From an uncultured Clostridia bacterium (GTDB lineage Bacteria; Bacillota; Clostridia; TANB77; CAG-508): 5,845 bases of DNA. The notes beneath the pieces are model-generated. The model worked only from the letters and a program-made list of their open reading frames with translations. It had not been told where the DNA came from and ran no database searches. Every line of letters begins with the position of its first letter. Position 1 is the first letter of the stretch. Of this stretch, positions 1 through 5,249 are shown piece after piece. The position numbers and the translations under genes are program-made. The stretch lies in NCBI GenBank assembly GCA_947624925.1, contig CANQMG010000074.1, forward strand, positions 1-5,845. Reading direction: 5' to 3'.

Positions 1-780
1 ATTGCAGATACTTATGAGCCAGGTTCAACATTTAAATTGGTTACAGCAACAGCATCTTTAGAGGAAGGAATAACAACAACAGACAAAGCAGGAGAATTTA
101 CATGTACTGGCTCAATAGAAATAGCTGGAACTAGAATAAAATGTTGGAGATATTATAGACCACATGGACCAGAAAGCTTAAGACAGGCACTTATGAATTC
201 TTGTAATCCAGTATTTATAGGATTAGGTCAAAAATTAGGAGTTAGAAAATATTATGAGTATTTAACAAAATATGGATTTTTGGATAAAACAGGAATAGAT
301 TTACCAGGTGAGGCAAAAGGAATATTTTTAGCAGAAGATAAAGTAGGTCCGGTTGAGCTTGCAACAATATCTTTTGGCCAAAGATTTGAAGTAACTCCTA
401 TACAAATGATAAGTATGGTTTCTACTATAGCTAATAAAGGTATAAGAATGAAGCCAAGAATTGTAAAAGAAATAATAGATAATATAAACAACGAAACAGA
501 AAAAATAGCACCAGTAGAAACTGGTAGAGTAATATCAGAAGAAACAGCTAAAAATGTATTAAGTATGATGGAATCAGTAGTTGCAGAAGGAACAGGAAAA
601 AACGCACAAGTTAAAGGATATAGTGTAGGAGGCAAAACAGGAACTTCAGAAGACGGTGTTAATACAAATAAATATGTAACATCATTTATAGGAGTTGCAC
701 CAGTATCTGATCCAAAAGTTGTAATTCTAATTACATTATATAATCCGACAGGAGAAGGGGGACACCAAGGAGGTGCCTGA
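1..780 (+). CDS. Penicillin-binding protein transpeptidase domain (SpoVD/FtsI-like), 5' partial, C-terminus truncated
   Basis: This is the C-terminal part of a class B penicillin-binding protein, the D,D-transpeptidase that cross-links peptidoglycan stem peptides outside the membrane. The frame is open from base 1, so the true start lies upstream; 259 residues are visible. All three active-site motifs are present in order: STFK (residues 9-12, nucleophile Ser9), SCN (67-69) and KTGT (212-215, within GGKTGT). The text between them (NPVFIGLGQKLG, GIDLPGEAKG, ATISFGQ, TPIQM) is typical of SpoVD/FtsI. Whether it serves sporulation (SpoVD) or division (FtsI) cannot be decided without the N-terminus. 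Oddity: family members continue after HQGG with a stretch of the type VAAPV...LSEVLPYL, a C-terminal helix packed on the active-site sheet. Here a TGA follows HQGGA directly and no other frame downstream restores that tail. The end coincides with the start of a repeat block, so this may be a decayed gene or an assembly join at a repeat. Confidence 0.9.
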   Translation: MADTYEPGSTFKLVTATASLEEGITTTDKAGEFTCTGSIEIAGTRIKCWRYYRPHGPESLRQALMNSCNPVFIGLGQKLGVRKYYEYLTKYGFLDKTGIDLPGEAKGIFLAEDKVGPVELATISFGQRFEVTPIQMISMVSTIANKGIRMKPRIVKEIIDNINNETEKIAPVETGRVISEETAKNVLSMMESVVAEGTGKNAQVKGYSVGGKTGTSEDGVNTNKYVTSFIGVAPVSDPKVVILITLYNPTGEGGHQGGA

Positions 781-802
781 GTAATTTTAACAACACATTT
801 GG

Positions 803-869
803 AAAAGGGTGGAAAAGGAGATGGTTCTCTTTTCTGGAAAATGGGACGGTTCTCTTTTCCACCCTTTTT
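803..869 (+). terminator. Long-stem hairpin with T-run after the PBP gene
   Basis: AAAAGGGTGGAAAAG at 803-817 is the perfect reverse complement of 854-868, giving a 15-bp stem around a 36-nt loop, with T-rich DNA following. It lies 22 bp after the PBP stop codon. A shorter competing hairpin, GGAAAA (836-841) with TTTTCC (855-860), is also possible. It is made of REP-like sequence, so terminator function is an inference from the fold and position. Confidence 0.55.
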
Positions 870-958
870 CATTTTTTTTAGAATTTAATAACAAAATGGA
901 AAATGGGACGGTTCTCTTTTCCACCCTTTTTCATTTTTTTTAGAATTTAATAACAAAA
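835..958 (+). repeat. Exact 62-bp tandem duplication inside the repeat block
   Basis: Units 835-896 and 897-958 are identical base for base and directly adjacent. Each unit carries one 18-bp core, a T-rich stretch and AGAATTTAATAACAAAA. Perfect identity implies a recent duplication by slippage or unequal exchange. Confidence 0.9.
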
Positions 959-1018
959 TAAAACATCTAAAAGCTTGTATGAGCAGAACTTGTGCCTGCC
1001 TATCTTCGAAGAGATTAC

Positions 1019-1298
1019 AAAAAAAATGTCAATTTTTGTTGATTTTTTTTTATTACTATGATTTAATATAATAAAATATAAACTATTTATAAGAAATACT
1101 CTAATTATAAATTTAAAATATATAAAATTAGTAATTATAAGATTTTAAATTCATACAAAAGATAAGGAGGTGGAATTATTAAGTTTATAATTTTGAAGAA
1201 TTTCTTAAATAGGTAATAAATATAAATACTGTGTTTATTTAAATTACTAGCTTATAATAATTGTAATCAAATATTAAATAAAAAAGGGGGTAAAATAA
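1019..1298. other. AT-rich intergenic region before the small membrane-protein cassette
   Basis: No convincing gene is seen in these 280 bases. They hold candidate -10 hexamers (TATAAT at 1067-1072 and 1253-1258), neither with a good -35 at normal spacing. They also hold a strong Shine-Dalgarno-like AAGGAGGTGG at 1164-1173 that does not precede an ATG, GTG or TTG at a useful distance. The cassette promoter must lie here or further upstream. Confidence 0.5.
1036..1062 (+). promoter_or_regulatory. Tentative sigma-A-type promoter for the membrane cassette
   Basis: TTGTTG (1036-1041) is followed after 15 bp by TATGAT (1057-1062). The spacing is short of the preferred 17 bp and a TATAAT at 1067-1072 competes, so this is only the best of several weak candidates. 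It would give a long leader of more than 200 nt before the TM2 gene. Confidence 0.25.
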
Positions 1299-1508
1299 AT
1301 GAAAAGTGAAAAAGATTGGTTAGTTACACTTTTATTAAGTATATTTGTAGGAACATTAGGAGTACATAGATTTTATGTTGGTAAAATTGGTACAGGAATT
1401 CTAGAATTATTAACATTAGGTGGTTGTGGAGTTTGGACTGTAATAGATATTATTATGATAATAACAGGCAATTTCAAAGATAAAGAAGGAAATGAAATTA
1501 AGAGTTAA
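1299..1508 (+). CDS. TM2 domain-containing small membrane protein
   Basis: A 69-residue protein consisting almost only of a TM2 domain: two membrane helices (about residues 8-22 and 34-56) joined by a short turn. The diagnostic motif is GVHRFYVGK (residues 21-29), followed by GGCGVWTVID (41-50). Bacterial TM2 proteins have no firmly assigned biochemical function. The length is normal for a stand-alone TM2 protein. The ATG start is supported by AAAGGGGGT ending about 7 nt upstream. It is the first gene of a three-gene cassette, and its last 17 nt overlap the next gene in another frame, which suggests translational coupling. The soluble C-terminal tail is short and charged (KDKEGNEIKS). Confidence 0.85.
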   Translation: MKSEKDWLVTLLLSIFVGTLGVHRFYVGKIGTGILELLTLGGCGVWTVIDIIMIITGNFKDKEGNEIKS

Positions 1509-1800
1509 TGTAATTTCACTAATACTATTAAATGTATTATTATATGTAATATTATATAAAATTCCAATTAATTCTAAAATACTAGAAAATATATGCTTAA
1601 TAAAAGCAATAACAGGAAAAGAATGTTGGAATTGTGGAATGACTAGAGCTTTTTTATCAATTTTACATTTTGATTTTTATTCTGCATACAAATTTAATAA
1701 AAGGGTATTTATCGTTTTTCCAATGACTATTGGAATTTATTTATATAATTATTATAAATATTTTATTAAAGGGGGTGTAGAAATTGAGCGAAAAAGGTAA
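1492..1800 (+). CDS. DUF2752 family membrane protein
   Basis: A 102-residue protein matching the DUF2752 pattern: an N-terminal membrane helix (about residues 5-24), a cysteine-containing loop, and a second hydrophobic stretch (about 72-90). The signature is C35-LIKAITGKE-C45-WN-C48-GMTRA; related proteins usually read C..KAITG.PCP.CGMTRA. The CxxC plus the upstream Cys could bind metal or form a disulfide, but the family has no proven role. The start ATG lies inside the end of the TM2 gene, with AAGGAA directly before it, so initiation probably depends on ribosomes terminating on TM2. The end overlaps the next gene by 17 nt and contains that gene's ribosome-binding site, which encodes the KGG of the tail. 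Family assignment is from recognition of the motif. Confidence 0.8.
   Translation: MKLRVNVISLILLNVLLYVILYKIPINSKILENICLIKAITGKECWNCGMTRAFLSILHFDFYSAYKFNKRVFIVFPMTIGIYLYNYYKYFIKGGVEIERKR
1768..1777 (+). promoter_or_regulatory. Ribosome-binding site fixing a TTG start
   Basis: AAAGGGGGTG ends 6 nt before the TTG at 1784. No in-frame ATG or GTG lies close by, so this site is what identifies the TTG as the start of the DUF4870-like gene. The site sits inside the preceding reading frame. Confidence 0.7.
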
Positions 1801-2110
1801 ATGCATTTTAGCATATTTATTAGGTTGGGTAGGTGGATTAATAGTTTTATATGCATTGAAGGATAATACAAGAAATACAAAACTTCATGCTGCTCAGGCA
1901 ATAACATTAAGTCTTGGATATATTATAATTAATACTGCTTACAGTTTTATACCAATTACTATACCATTTTTTGGAACAGCATTATCAGTAGTTTATGTTG
2001 TTGGTTTGATAATGGGAATAGTAAAAGCAAATAAGGAAGAAGAAGATCCAGAACTACCCGTAATTGGAAATTTAGCAAAATCTATATTTGGTAAAAAAAT
2101 AGAAGAATAA
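1784..2110 (+). CDS. DUF4870 (Tic20-like) small membrane protein
   Basis: A 108-residue protein with three or four hydrophobic segments (about residues 7-25, 39-58 and 61-82) and a charged C-terminal tail (KANKEEEDPE onward). The N-terminal pattern AYLLGWVGGLIVLY followed by KDN and HAAQA (residues 35-39) is that of DUF4870/Tic20-like proteins, in which a helix pair is followed by a conserved H-A-x-Q-A. The family is integral to the membrane and of unknown role in bacteria. Translation begins at TTG. It is the last gene of the cassette, overlapping DUF2752 by 17 nt, and is followed 20 bp after its stop by a hairpin terminator. Sharing an operon with TM2 and DUF2752 suggests a small membrane assembly; that is inference. 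Confidence 0.8.
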   Translation: MSEKGKCILAYLLGWVGGLIVLYALKDNTRNTKLHAAQAITLSLGYIIINTAYSFIPITIPFFGTALSVVYVVGLIMGIVKANKEEEDPELPVIGNLAKSIFGKKIEE

Positions 2111-2129
2111 TGTTTAATAAACATATAGT

Positions 2130-2180
2130 TGGAAAAGAGGACTGGAAAATAGGATAGTTTTCTTTTCCATTTTTTATTTT
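2130..2180 (+). terminator. Hairpin terminator of the membrane cassette (degenerate REP copy)
   Basis: TGGAAAAGA (2130-2138) pairs perfectly with TCTTTTCCA (2161-2169), followed by a T-rich run. The right arm is a decayed version of the REP-like core found elsewhere in the window. It begins 20 nt after the DUF4870 stop codon. Confidence 0.65.
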
Positions 2181-2214
2181 AAATATAAATATATAAAAAA
2201 AGTCAAATATTGTA

Positions 2215-2245
2215 TTTACTTTTAGAAAATTTAGTGATATATAAT
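2215..2245 (+). promoter_or_regulatory. Possible promoter of the LPQTG surface-protein gene
   Basis: A perfect -10 TATAAT lies at 2240-2245, about 41 nt before the start codon. The best -35 is TTTACT (2215-2220), with a 19-bp spacer that is longer than ideal. It lies downstream of the cassette terminator, which supports a separate transcription unit. Confidence 0.45.
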
Positions 2246-2271
2246 AAATATGGGTTTTGTATTCTAAAGAT

Positions 2272-2281
2272 AAAGGGGGTG
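2272..2281 (+). promoter_or_regulatory. Ribosome-binding site fixing a GTG start
   Basis: AAAGGGGGTG ends 5 nt before GTG 2287. This selects the GTG over an in-frame TTG at 2257, which has no such site and would put a hydrophilic stretch ahead of the signal peptide. Confidence 0.75.
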
Positions 2282-2286
2282 AAAAA

Positions 2287-3870
2287 GTGGTTAAAGCCAA
2301 ATATATAATTATGCTTATATTGGTAGGATTTCTATTATTTGTTCCAAATATTGTAAAAGGAGCAGATGTACAAACATATAAGGATGATGCACAAAATATA
2401 GAATGGGAATATAAATTAGATGATAATGAAAACGTTATAGATTTAAGATGTAAAACTACTAGCAAAACAGGAAAAGTTACAATTCCAAGTAAAATAAATG
2501 GGCAAACTGTTATTTCATTAAGTGGATATAGTTATCAATATAATGGAGCATTTCAAGGTTGTGCTGGCATATCAGAAGTAGTTATACCAAATACAATAAC
2601 AACAATAGGCACTCATGCTTTTGATGCTTGTACCGGATTAAAAAGTATAGTAATACCTGATAGTGTTACTAAAATTGAATCTTATGCTTTTGTAAATTGC
2701 TCTGGGTTAACATCTGTAACTTTTTCAAAGAATCTTACATCAATAGGAAATTCTGCTTTTGAGAAGTGTACAGGTCTTAAAGATTTAACAATTCCTAATA
2801 CTGTTACAGTAATTGGAGGAAGTGCTTTTAGAAATTGTAGCGGATTGAAAAAAATAACGCTTTCTAATAATTTATCAAAAATAAGTGATTGCACATTTCA
2901 AAATTGTAGTGGCTTAACAAGTGTAATAATTCCAGATAGTGTTACTACCATAGAGGGAGATTGGTCAAATATTTATGGAGCATTTGGAGATTGTAAAAAT
3001 TTACAAAAAGTCTTAATTCCAGATACTGTTGCAAGTATAGGACAAGGTGCTTTTCAAGGATGTTCAAAACTTACTATTTATGGTAATGATAATATGGTTT
3101 CTAAAGAATATGCTGAAGAATATAAAATACCTTTTGATTATATTGCAAATTGGGATAAAGCAGGTTCAGGAAATGATATAACAGCACCTACGGTTGAAGA
3201 TATTTTTGTAACTTATGAAAGTGTAATGAGTTATAGTAAAGATGAAAATAAAGGTATGTATATAGTTCCAGCACAAGCTAAATTAGTAATTAATGTAGTA
3301 TTTAGTGAAGTTGTAGATGGAACTACAGTTCCAACTTTAACTATTAAATTTGGGAATGGACAAAATATACAAATAACAGATGGAACAGTTGGTGGTTCTA
3401 AAATTACATATGTTTATACTGTAAAAAGTACAGATAAAGGTATAATGGCAACAGTTGATTATAAGGGAGGAAATATTAAAGATGCTGCTGGTAATACTGC
3501 AACATTAAGCTGTCCTGCTTTAAGAATTCAATATAGTATTGATGGAGGAGATTTAATATATGCAAATGGAACTGTAACAAATCCAAGCAATAATGTAAAT
3601 AATGCTGATACAACAAATGGAGGAACAAATAGCGGAGGTTCTAACAATGGAAGTACAACAAATGTTGGTACAAATAATGGAGGTTCTAGCAATAGTGGAA
3701 CAACAAGTGGTGGAAATAAAGTAGGAACTACTAGTGGAGTAGATAAAACAGTAGCTACAGGAACTTTACCACAAACAGGAATTAAAATTGGATTGGTGAT
3801 ATTATTAATTTCTATAGTAATTACTGGTATATCATCTTATGTAAAAACAAGAAAATATAAGGATATATAA
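2287..3870 (+). CDS. BspA-like leucine-rich repeat surface protein with LPQTG sortase anchor
   Basis: A 527-residue secreted protein predicted to be covalently attached to peptidoglycan by a sortase. In order: a signal peptide (residues 1 to about 25, with K3/K5 then a long hydrophobic core and a likely cleavage near KG-AD); a short N-domain; and BspA/LRR_5 repeats (about 64-285). The repeats comprise eight units of roughly 23 residues with the pattern AFxxCxxLxxVxIPxxVxxI, each keeping a Cys. One unit has a small insertion (EGDWSNIYG). A beta-rich, Ig-like segment follows (about 299-421, starting TAPTVED and including IKDAAGNTA). Then comes a low-complexity linker rich in N, G, S and T (about 427-490), LPQTG (494-498), a membrane helix and a basic tail (KTRKYKD). 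BspA-like proteins are often adhesins or bind host matrix; the ligand here is unknown. The GTG start is chosen on its ribosome-binding site and the signal peptide. No sortase gene is nearby. Confidence 0.92.
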   Translation: MVKAKYIIMLILVGFLLFVPNIVKGADVQTYKDDAQNIEWEYKLDDNENVIDLRCKTTSKTGKVTIPSKINGQTVISLSGYSYQYNGAFQGCAGISEVVIPNTITTIGTHAFDACTGLKSIVIPDSVTKIESYAFVNCSGLTSVTFSKNLTSIGNSAFEKCTGLKDLTIPNTVTVIGGSAFRNCSGLKKITLSNNLSKISDCTFQNCSGLTSVIIPDSVTTIEGDWSNIYGAFGDCKNLQKVLIPDTVASIGQGAFQGCSKLTIYGNDNMVSKEYAEEYKIPFDYIANWDKAGSGNDITAPTVEDIFVTYESVMSYSKDENKGMYIVPAQAKLVINVVFSEVVDGTTVPTLTIKFGNGQNIQITDGTVGGSKITYVYTVKSTDKGIMATVDYKGGNIKDAAGNTATLSCPALRIQYSIDGGDLIYANGTVTNPSNNVNNADTTNGGTNSGGSNNGSTTNVGTNNGGSSNSGTTSGGNKVGTTSGVDKTVATGTLPQTGIKIGLVILLISIVITGISSYVKTRKYKDI

Positions 3871-3887
3871 TGAAAAGAGGAAAAGTG

Positions 3888-3918
3888 GAAAAGAGGGCTA
3901 TTCTCTTTTCATTTTTTT
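3888..3918 (+). terminator. Rho-independent terminator of the surface-protein gene
   Basis: GAAAAGAG (3888-3895), a 7-nt loop and CTCTTTTC (3903-3910) form a perfect 8-bp stem. A single A and seven Ts follow. It lies 17 nt after the stop codon. The right arm matches the 3' half of the REP-like core, so it seems derived from that family. Confidence 0.7.
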
Positions 3919-3928
3919 AAGAATTTAA

Positions 3929-4070
3929 TGGAAATGGGGACGGCAGGCTGGAAATGGGGACGGTTCTCTTTTCCACCCTTTTCCATTTTTTTAAGAATTT
4001 AATAACAAAATAAAATCTCCAAAAGCTTGTAGGAACAGGACTTGTGCCTGCCTATCTACGAAGAGATTAC
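3929..4070 (+). repeat. REP-like repeat block, copy 2, with the same 3' tail
   Basis: The block contains TGGAAATGGGGACGG twice (3929-3943 and 3949-3963, period 20), a perfect 18-bp core GGGACGGTTCTCTTTTCC (3957-3974), and the 87-bp tail (3984-4070) shared with 932-1018 in the same orientation. The linker CATTTTTTTAAGAATTTAA also appears twice, at 3910-3928 and 3984-4002. This shows the same tendency to tandem duplication as copy 1. No protein-coding potential is apparent. Confidence 0.8.
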
Positions 4071-4202
4071 CCTATTTTATATTAAAAAAATAGACTAATA
4101 TAAATTATTTTTTTTCATTTCTTTTTAATTTTAAAAATAAATTTTTTAGGAAAATTAAATGTGTTAAAAATATATTAAAAAAGTATGAAGGAAGGAAATA
4201 TT
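4071..4202. other. AT-rich leader before the ASCH-phosphatase gene
   Basis: With the repeat block before it, this completes a gene-free stretch of about 330 bases from 3871. It is made of A and T runs. A TATATT at 4171-4176 could be a -10 box but has no recognisable -35 at the right distance, so no promoter is called. Confidence 0.4.
4188..4195 (+). promoter_or_regulatory. Ribosome-binding site selecting ATG 4203
   Basis: AAGGAAGG ends 7 nt before ATG 4203. An in-frame ATG at 4185 overlaps this site and has no ribosome-binding site of its own, so the 4203 start is preferred. Confidence 0.65.
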
Positions 4203-5084
4203 ATGATACATAAAATGAAATTAAAAGAAAGTCCATTTGAAAGAATAAAAGATGGAACAAAAACCATAGAATTTAGATTATATGATGAAAAAAGAAAACA
4301 AATAAAAATTGGAGATAAAATTGAATTTTCAAAATTACCAGAACTGCAAGAAAAAATACTTGTAGAAGTATTAGATTTATATAAAGAAGAAACATTTGAA
4401 AAATTATTCAAAAAAATTTATACAGATGAAGAAGAAATAAATAGAAAAACTAAATCAATGTATCAATATTACACTCCTGAAAAAGAGAAAGAATATGGTG
4501 TTATTGGAATAAAAATATCGCTAATTAAAGATAAAAAAGAAAATTTATATATTGCAAGACATGGGCAGACTGACTGGAATGTTGAACAAAAAGTACAAGG
4601 TAAAGCAGATATTGTTTTAAATGAGAAAGGGTATGAACAAGCAGAAGAAGTTGCCAAAAAATTATTAAATGAAAATATAGAACTAATAATATGTTCACCA
4701 CTAAAAAGAGCAATGGAAACAGCCAATATAATAAATAAAAATAGAAATATAGATATTATCTACGATGATAGAATTTCCGAAAGAGATTTTGGTGAATTTG
4801 AAGGCAGAAAAAAAGAAACTTTTGATTATCAAGGATTGTGGAGTTATAAAAACAATAATAAATATGATAAAGTAGAGAATATACAAGATTTTTTCAAAAG
4901 AATATACAATTTTTTAGATGATATAAAAGTAAAATTTAAAGGAAAAAATATATTACTTGTAACACATGGCGGAGTGAGCATACCTGTAAATTGTTATTTT
5001 AATGGAATTCCTGAATATGATAATTTATTAAATCTTGCTCTTAAAAATTGTGAATATTCAGAATATAAATTTGAAATAGAATGA
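4203..5084 (+). CDS. ASCH domain-histidine phosphatase fusion protein
   Basis: A 293-residue cytoplasmic protein (no signal peptide) with two domains. Residues 1 to about 110 form an ASCH domain, a PUA-like fold expected to bind RNA or nucleotides, recognised by DGTKTIEFRLYDEKR (17-31) and IGDKIEF. Residues about 113-293 form a phosphoglycerate-mutase-like histidine phosphatase. Its RHG motif is at 119-121 (nucleophile His120); Arg169 lies in SPLKRA, the catalytic acid is probably Glu193 in SERDFGEFEG, and the second His is His255 in THGG. All expected phosphatase residues are present, so that half looks active. In E. coli YqfB, an ASCH N4-acetylcytidine amidohydrolase, the motif is KTIT with catalytic Lys and Thr. 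Here it reads K20-T-I-E23, so the Thr is replaced and YqfB-like activity is doubtful. Both domains usually occur as separate proteins. The frame is continuous, with no Met at the phosphatase start. The gene stands alone, with a terminator 12 nt after the stop. The substrate is unknown. Confidence 0.88.
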   Translation: MIHKMKLKESPFERIKDGTKTIEFRLYDEKRKQIKIGDKIEFSKLPELQEKILVEVLDLYKEETFEKLFKKIYTDEEEINRKTKSMYQYYTPEKEKEYGVIGIKISLIKDKKENLYIARHGQTDWNVEQKVQGKADIVLNEKGYEQAEEVAKKLLNENIELIICSPLKRAMETANIINKNRNIDIIYDDRISERDFGEFEGRKKETFDYQGLWSYKNNNKYDKVENIQDFFKRIYNFLDDIKVKFKGKNILLVTHGGVSIPVNCYFNGIPEYDNLLNLALKNCEYSEYKFEIE

Positions 5085-5096
5085 GTTGAAAATTTG

Positions 5097-5133
5097 AAAA
5101 GGGAACGGTGGAAAAGAGAACCGTCCCCTTTTT
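5097..5133 (+). terminator. Terminator hairpin built from an inverted REP core
   Basis: AAAAGGG-A-ACGGT (5097-5109) pairs with ACCGT-C-CCCTTTT (5120-5132): 12 base pairs with one A/C mismatch and a 10-nt loop, ending in five Ts. It lies 12 nt after the stop of the ASCH-phosphatase gene. Bases 5110-5127 are the exact reverse complement of the 18-bp core seen at 843, 905 and 3957. The A-run on the left arm could also let it work on the other strand. Confidence 0.7.
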
Positions 5134-5147
5134 CACGCCCATTTTTA

Positions 5148-5193
5148 TTGAATCGATTCAACAAAAATTAAAAAATATATTGAATTTGTTCAA
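5148..5193 (+). promoter_or_regulatory. Paired palindromic operator-like sites upstream of the ATPase gene
   Basis: TTGAATCGATTCAA (5148-5161) is a perfect 14-bp palindrome. TTGAATTTGTTCAA (5180-5193) is a second, imperfect copy with the same arms TTGAA and TTCAA. Both are preceded by A and followed by CAAAAAT. Their starts are 32 bp apart, about three helical turns, so dimers on both would face the same side of the DNA. The downstream site covers the -35 box and part of the spacer of the promoter, as expected for repression. The regulator is not identifiable from the window. Confidence 0.6.
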
Positions 5194-5208
5194 CAAAAAT
5201 GTTATAAT
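5180..5208 (+). promoter_or_regulatory. Near-consensus promoter of the ATPase gene
   Basis: -35 TTGAAT (5180-5185), a 17-bp spacer and -10 TATAAT (5203-5208), with an extended -10 TG at 5200-5201. Transcription would begin near 5215, giving a leader of about 35 nt before ATG 5250. It is the best promoter in the window and lies just after the upstream terminator. Confidence 0.75.
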
Positions 5209-5249
5209 AAGAATAAAGATACATATAATAACAATAGGAGAAAATAGAG

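Larger units (their letters stand above)
801..1018 (+). repeat. REP-like repeat block, copy 1, with conserved 3' tail
   Basis: This non-coding block is built from a hairpin-forming module. It holds two perfect copies of the 18-bp core GGGACGGTTCTCTTTTCC (843-860 and 905-922) and a degenerate copy around 817-834. Each core is followed by a T-run and the motif AGAATTTAATAACAAAA. The last 87 bp (932-1018) reappear at 3984-4070 with 8 mismatches by eye. The same core is found inverted at 5110-5127. The arrangement resembles REP/RAYT-type dispersed palindromic repeats; no RAYT transposase gene is in the window. Antisense frames through the block give short spurious peptides such as ENRPIF. Confidence 0.8.

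Noticed and set aside
252..872. 206-codon - strand frame opposite the PBP gene
   Set aside because: It is antisense to clear transpeptidase motifs, and its start lies in the repeat block (ENRPIF-type peptide). It is an artefact of AT-rich coding DNA.
801..1018. CRISPR array
   Set aside because: The repeats are adjacent 62-bp units without unique spacers, no cas gene is present, and the core is dispersed in both orientations.
2257..2286. Earlier TTG start for the surface protein
   Set aside because: No ribosome-binding site precedes it, and it would translate through the AAAGGGGGTG that serves GTG 2287.
2082..2465. 127-codon - strand frame over the cassette terminator and the surface-protein start
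   Set aside because: It crosses a terminator, promoter and signal-peptide region of genes on the other strand and has no recognisable domain.
3984..4070. Riboswitch or structured RNA leader for the ASCH-phosphatase gene
   Set aside because: The same tail occurs far upstream of an unrelated operon, the differences between copies break rather than preserve pairs, and no known riboswitch motif is recognisable.
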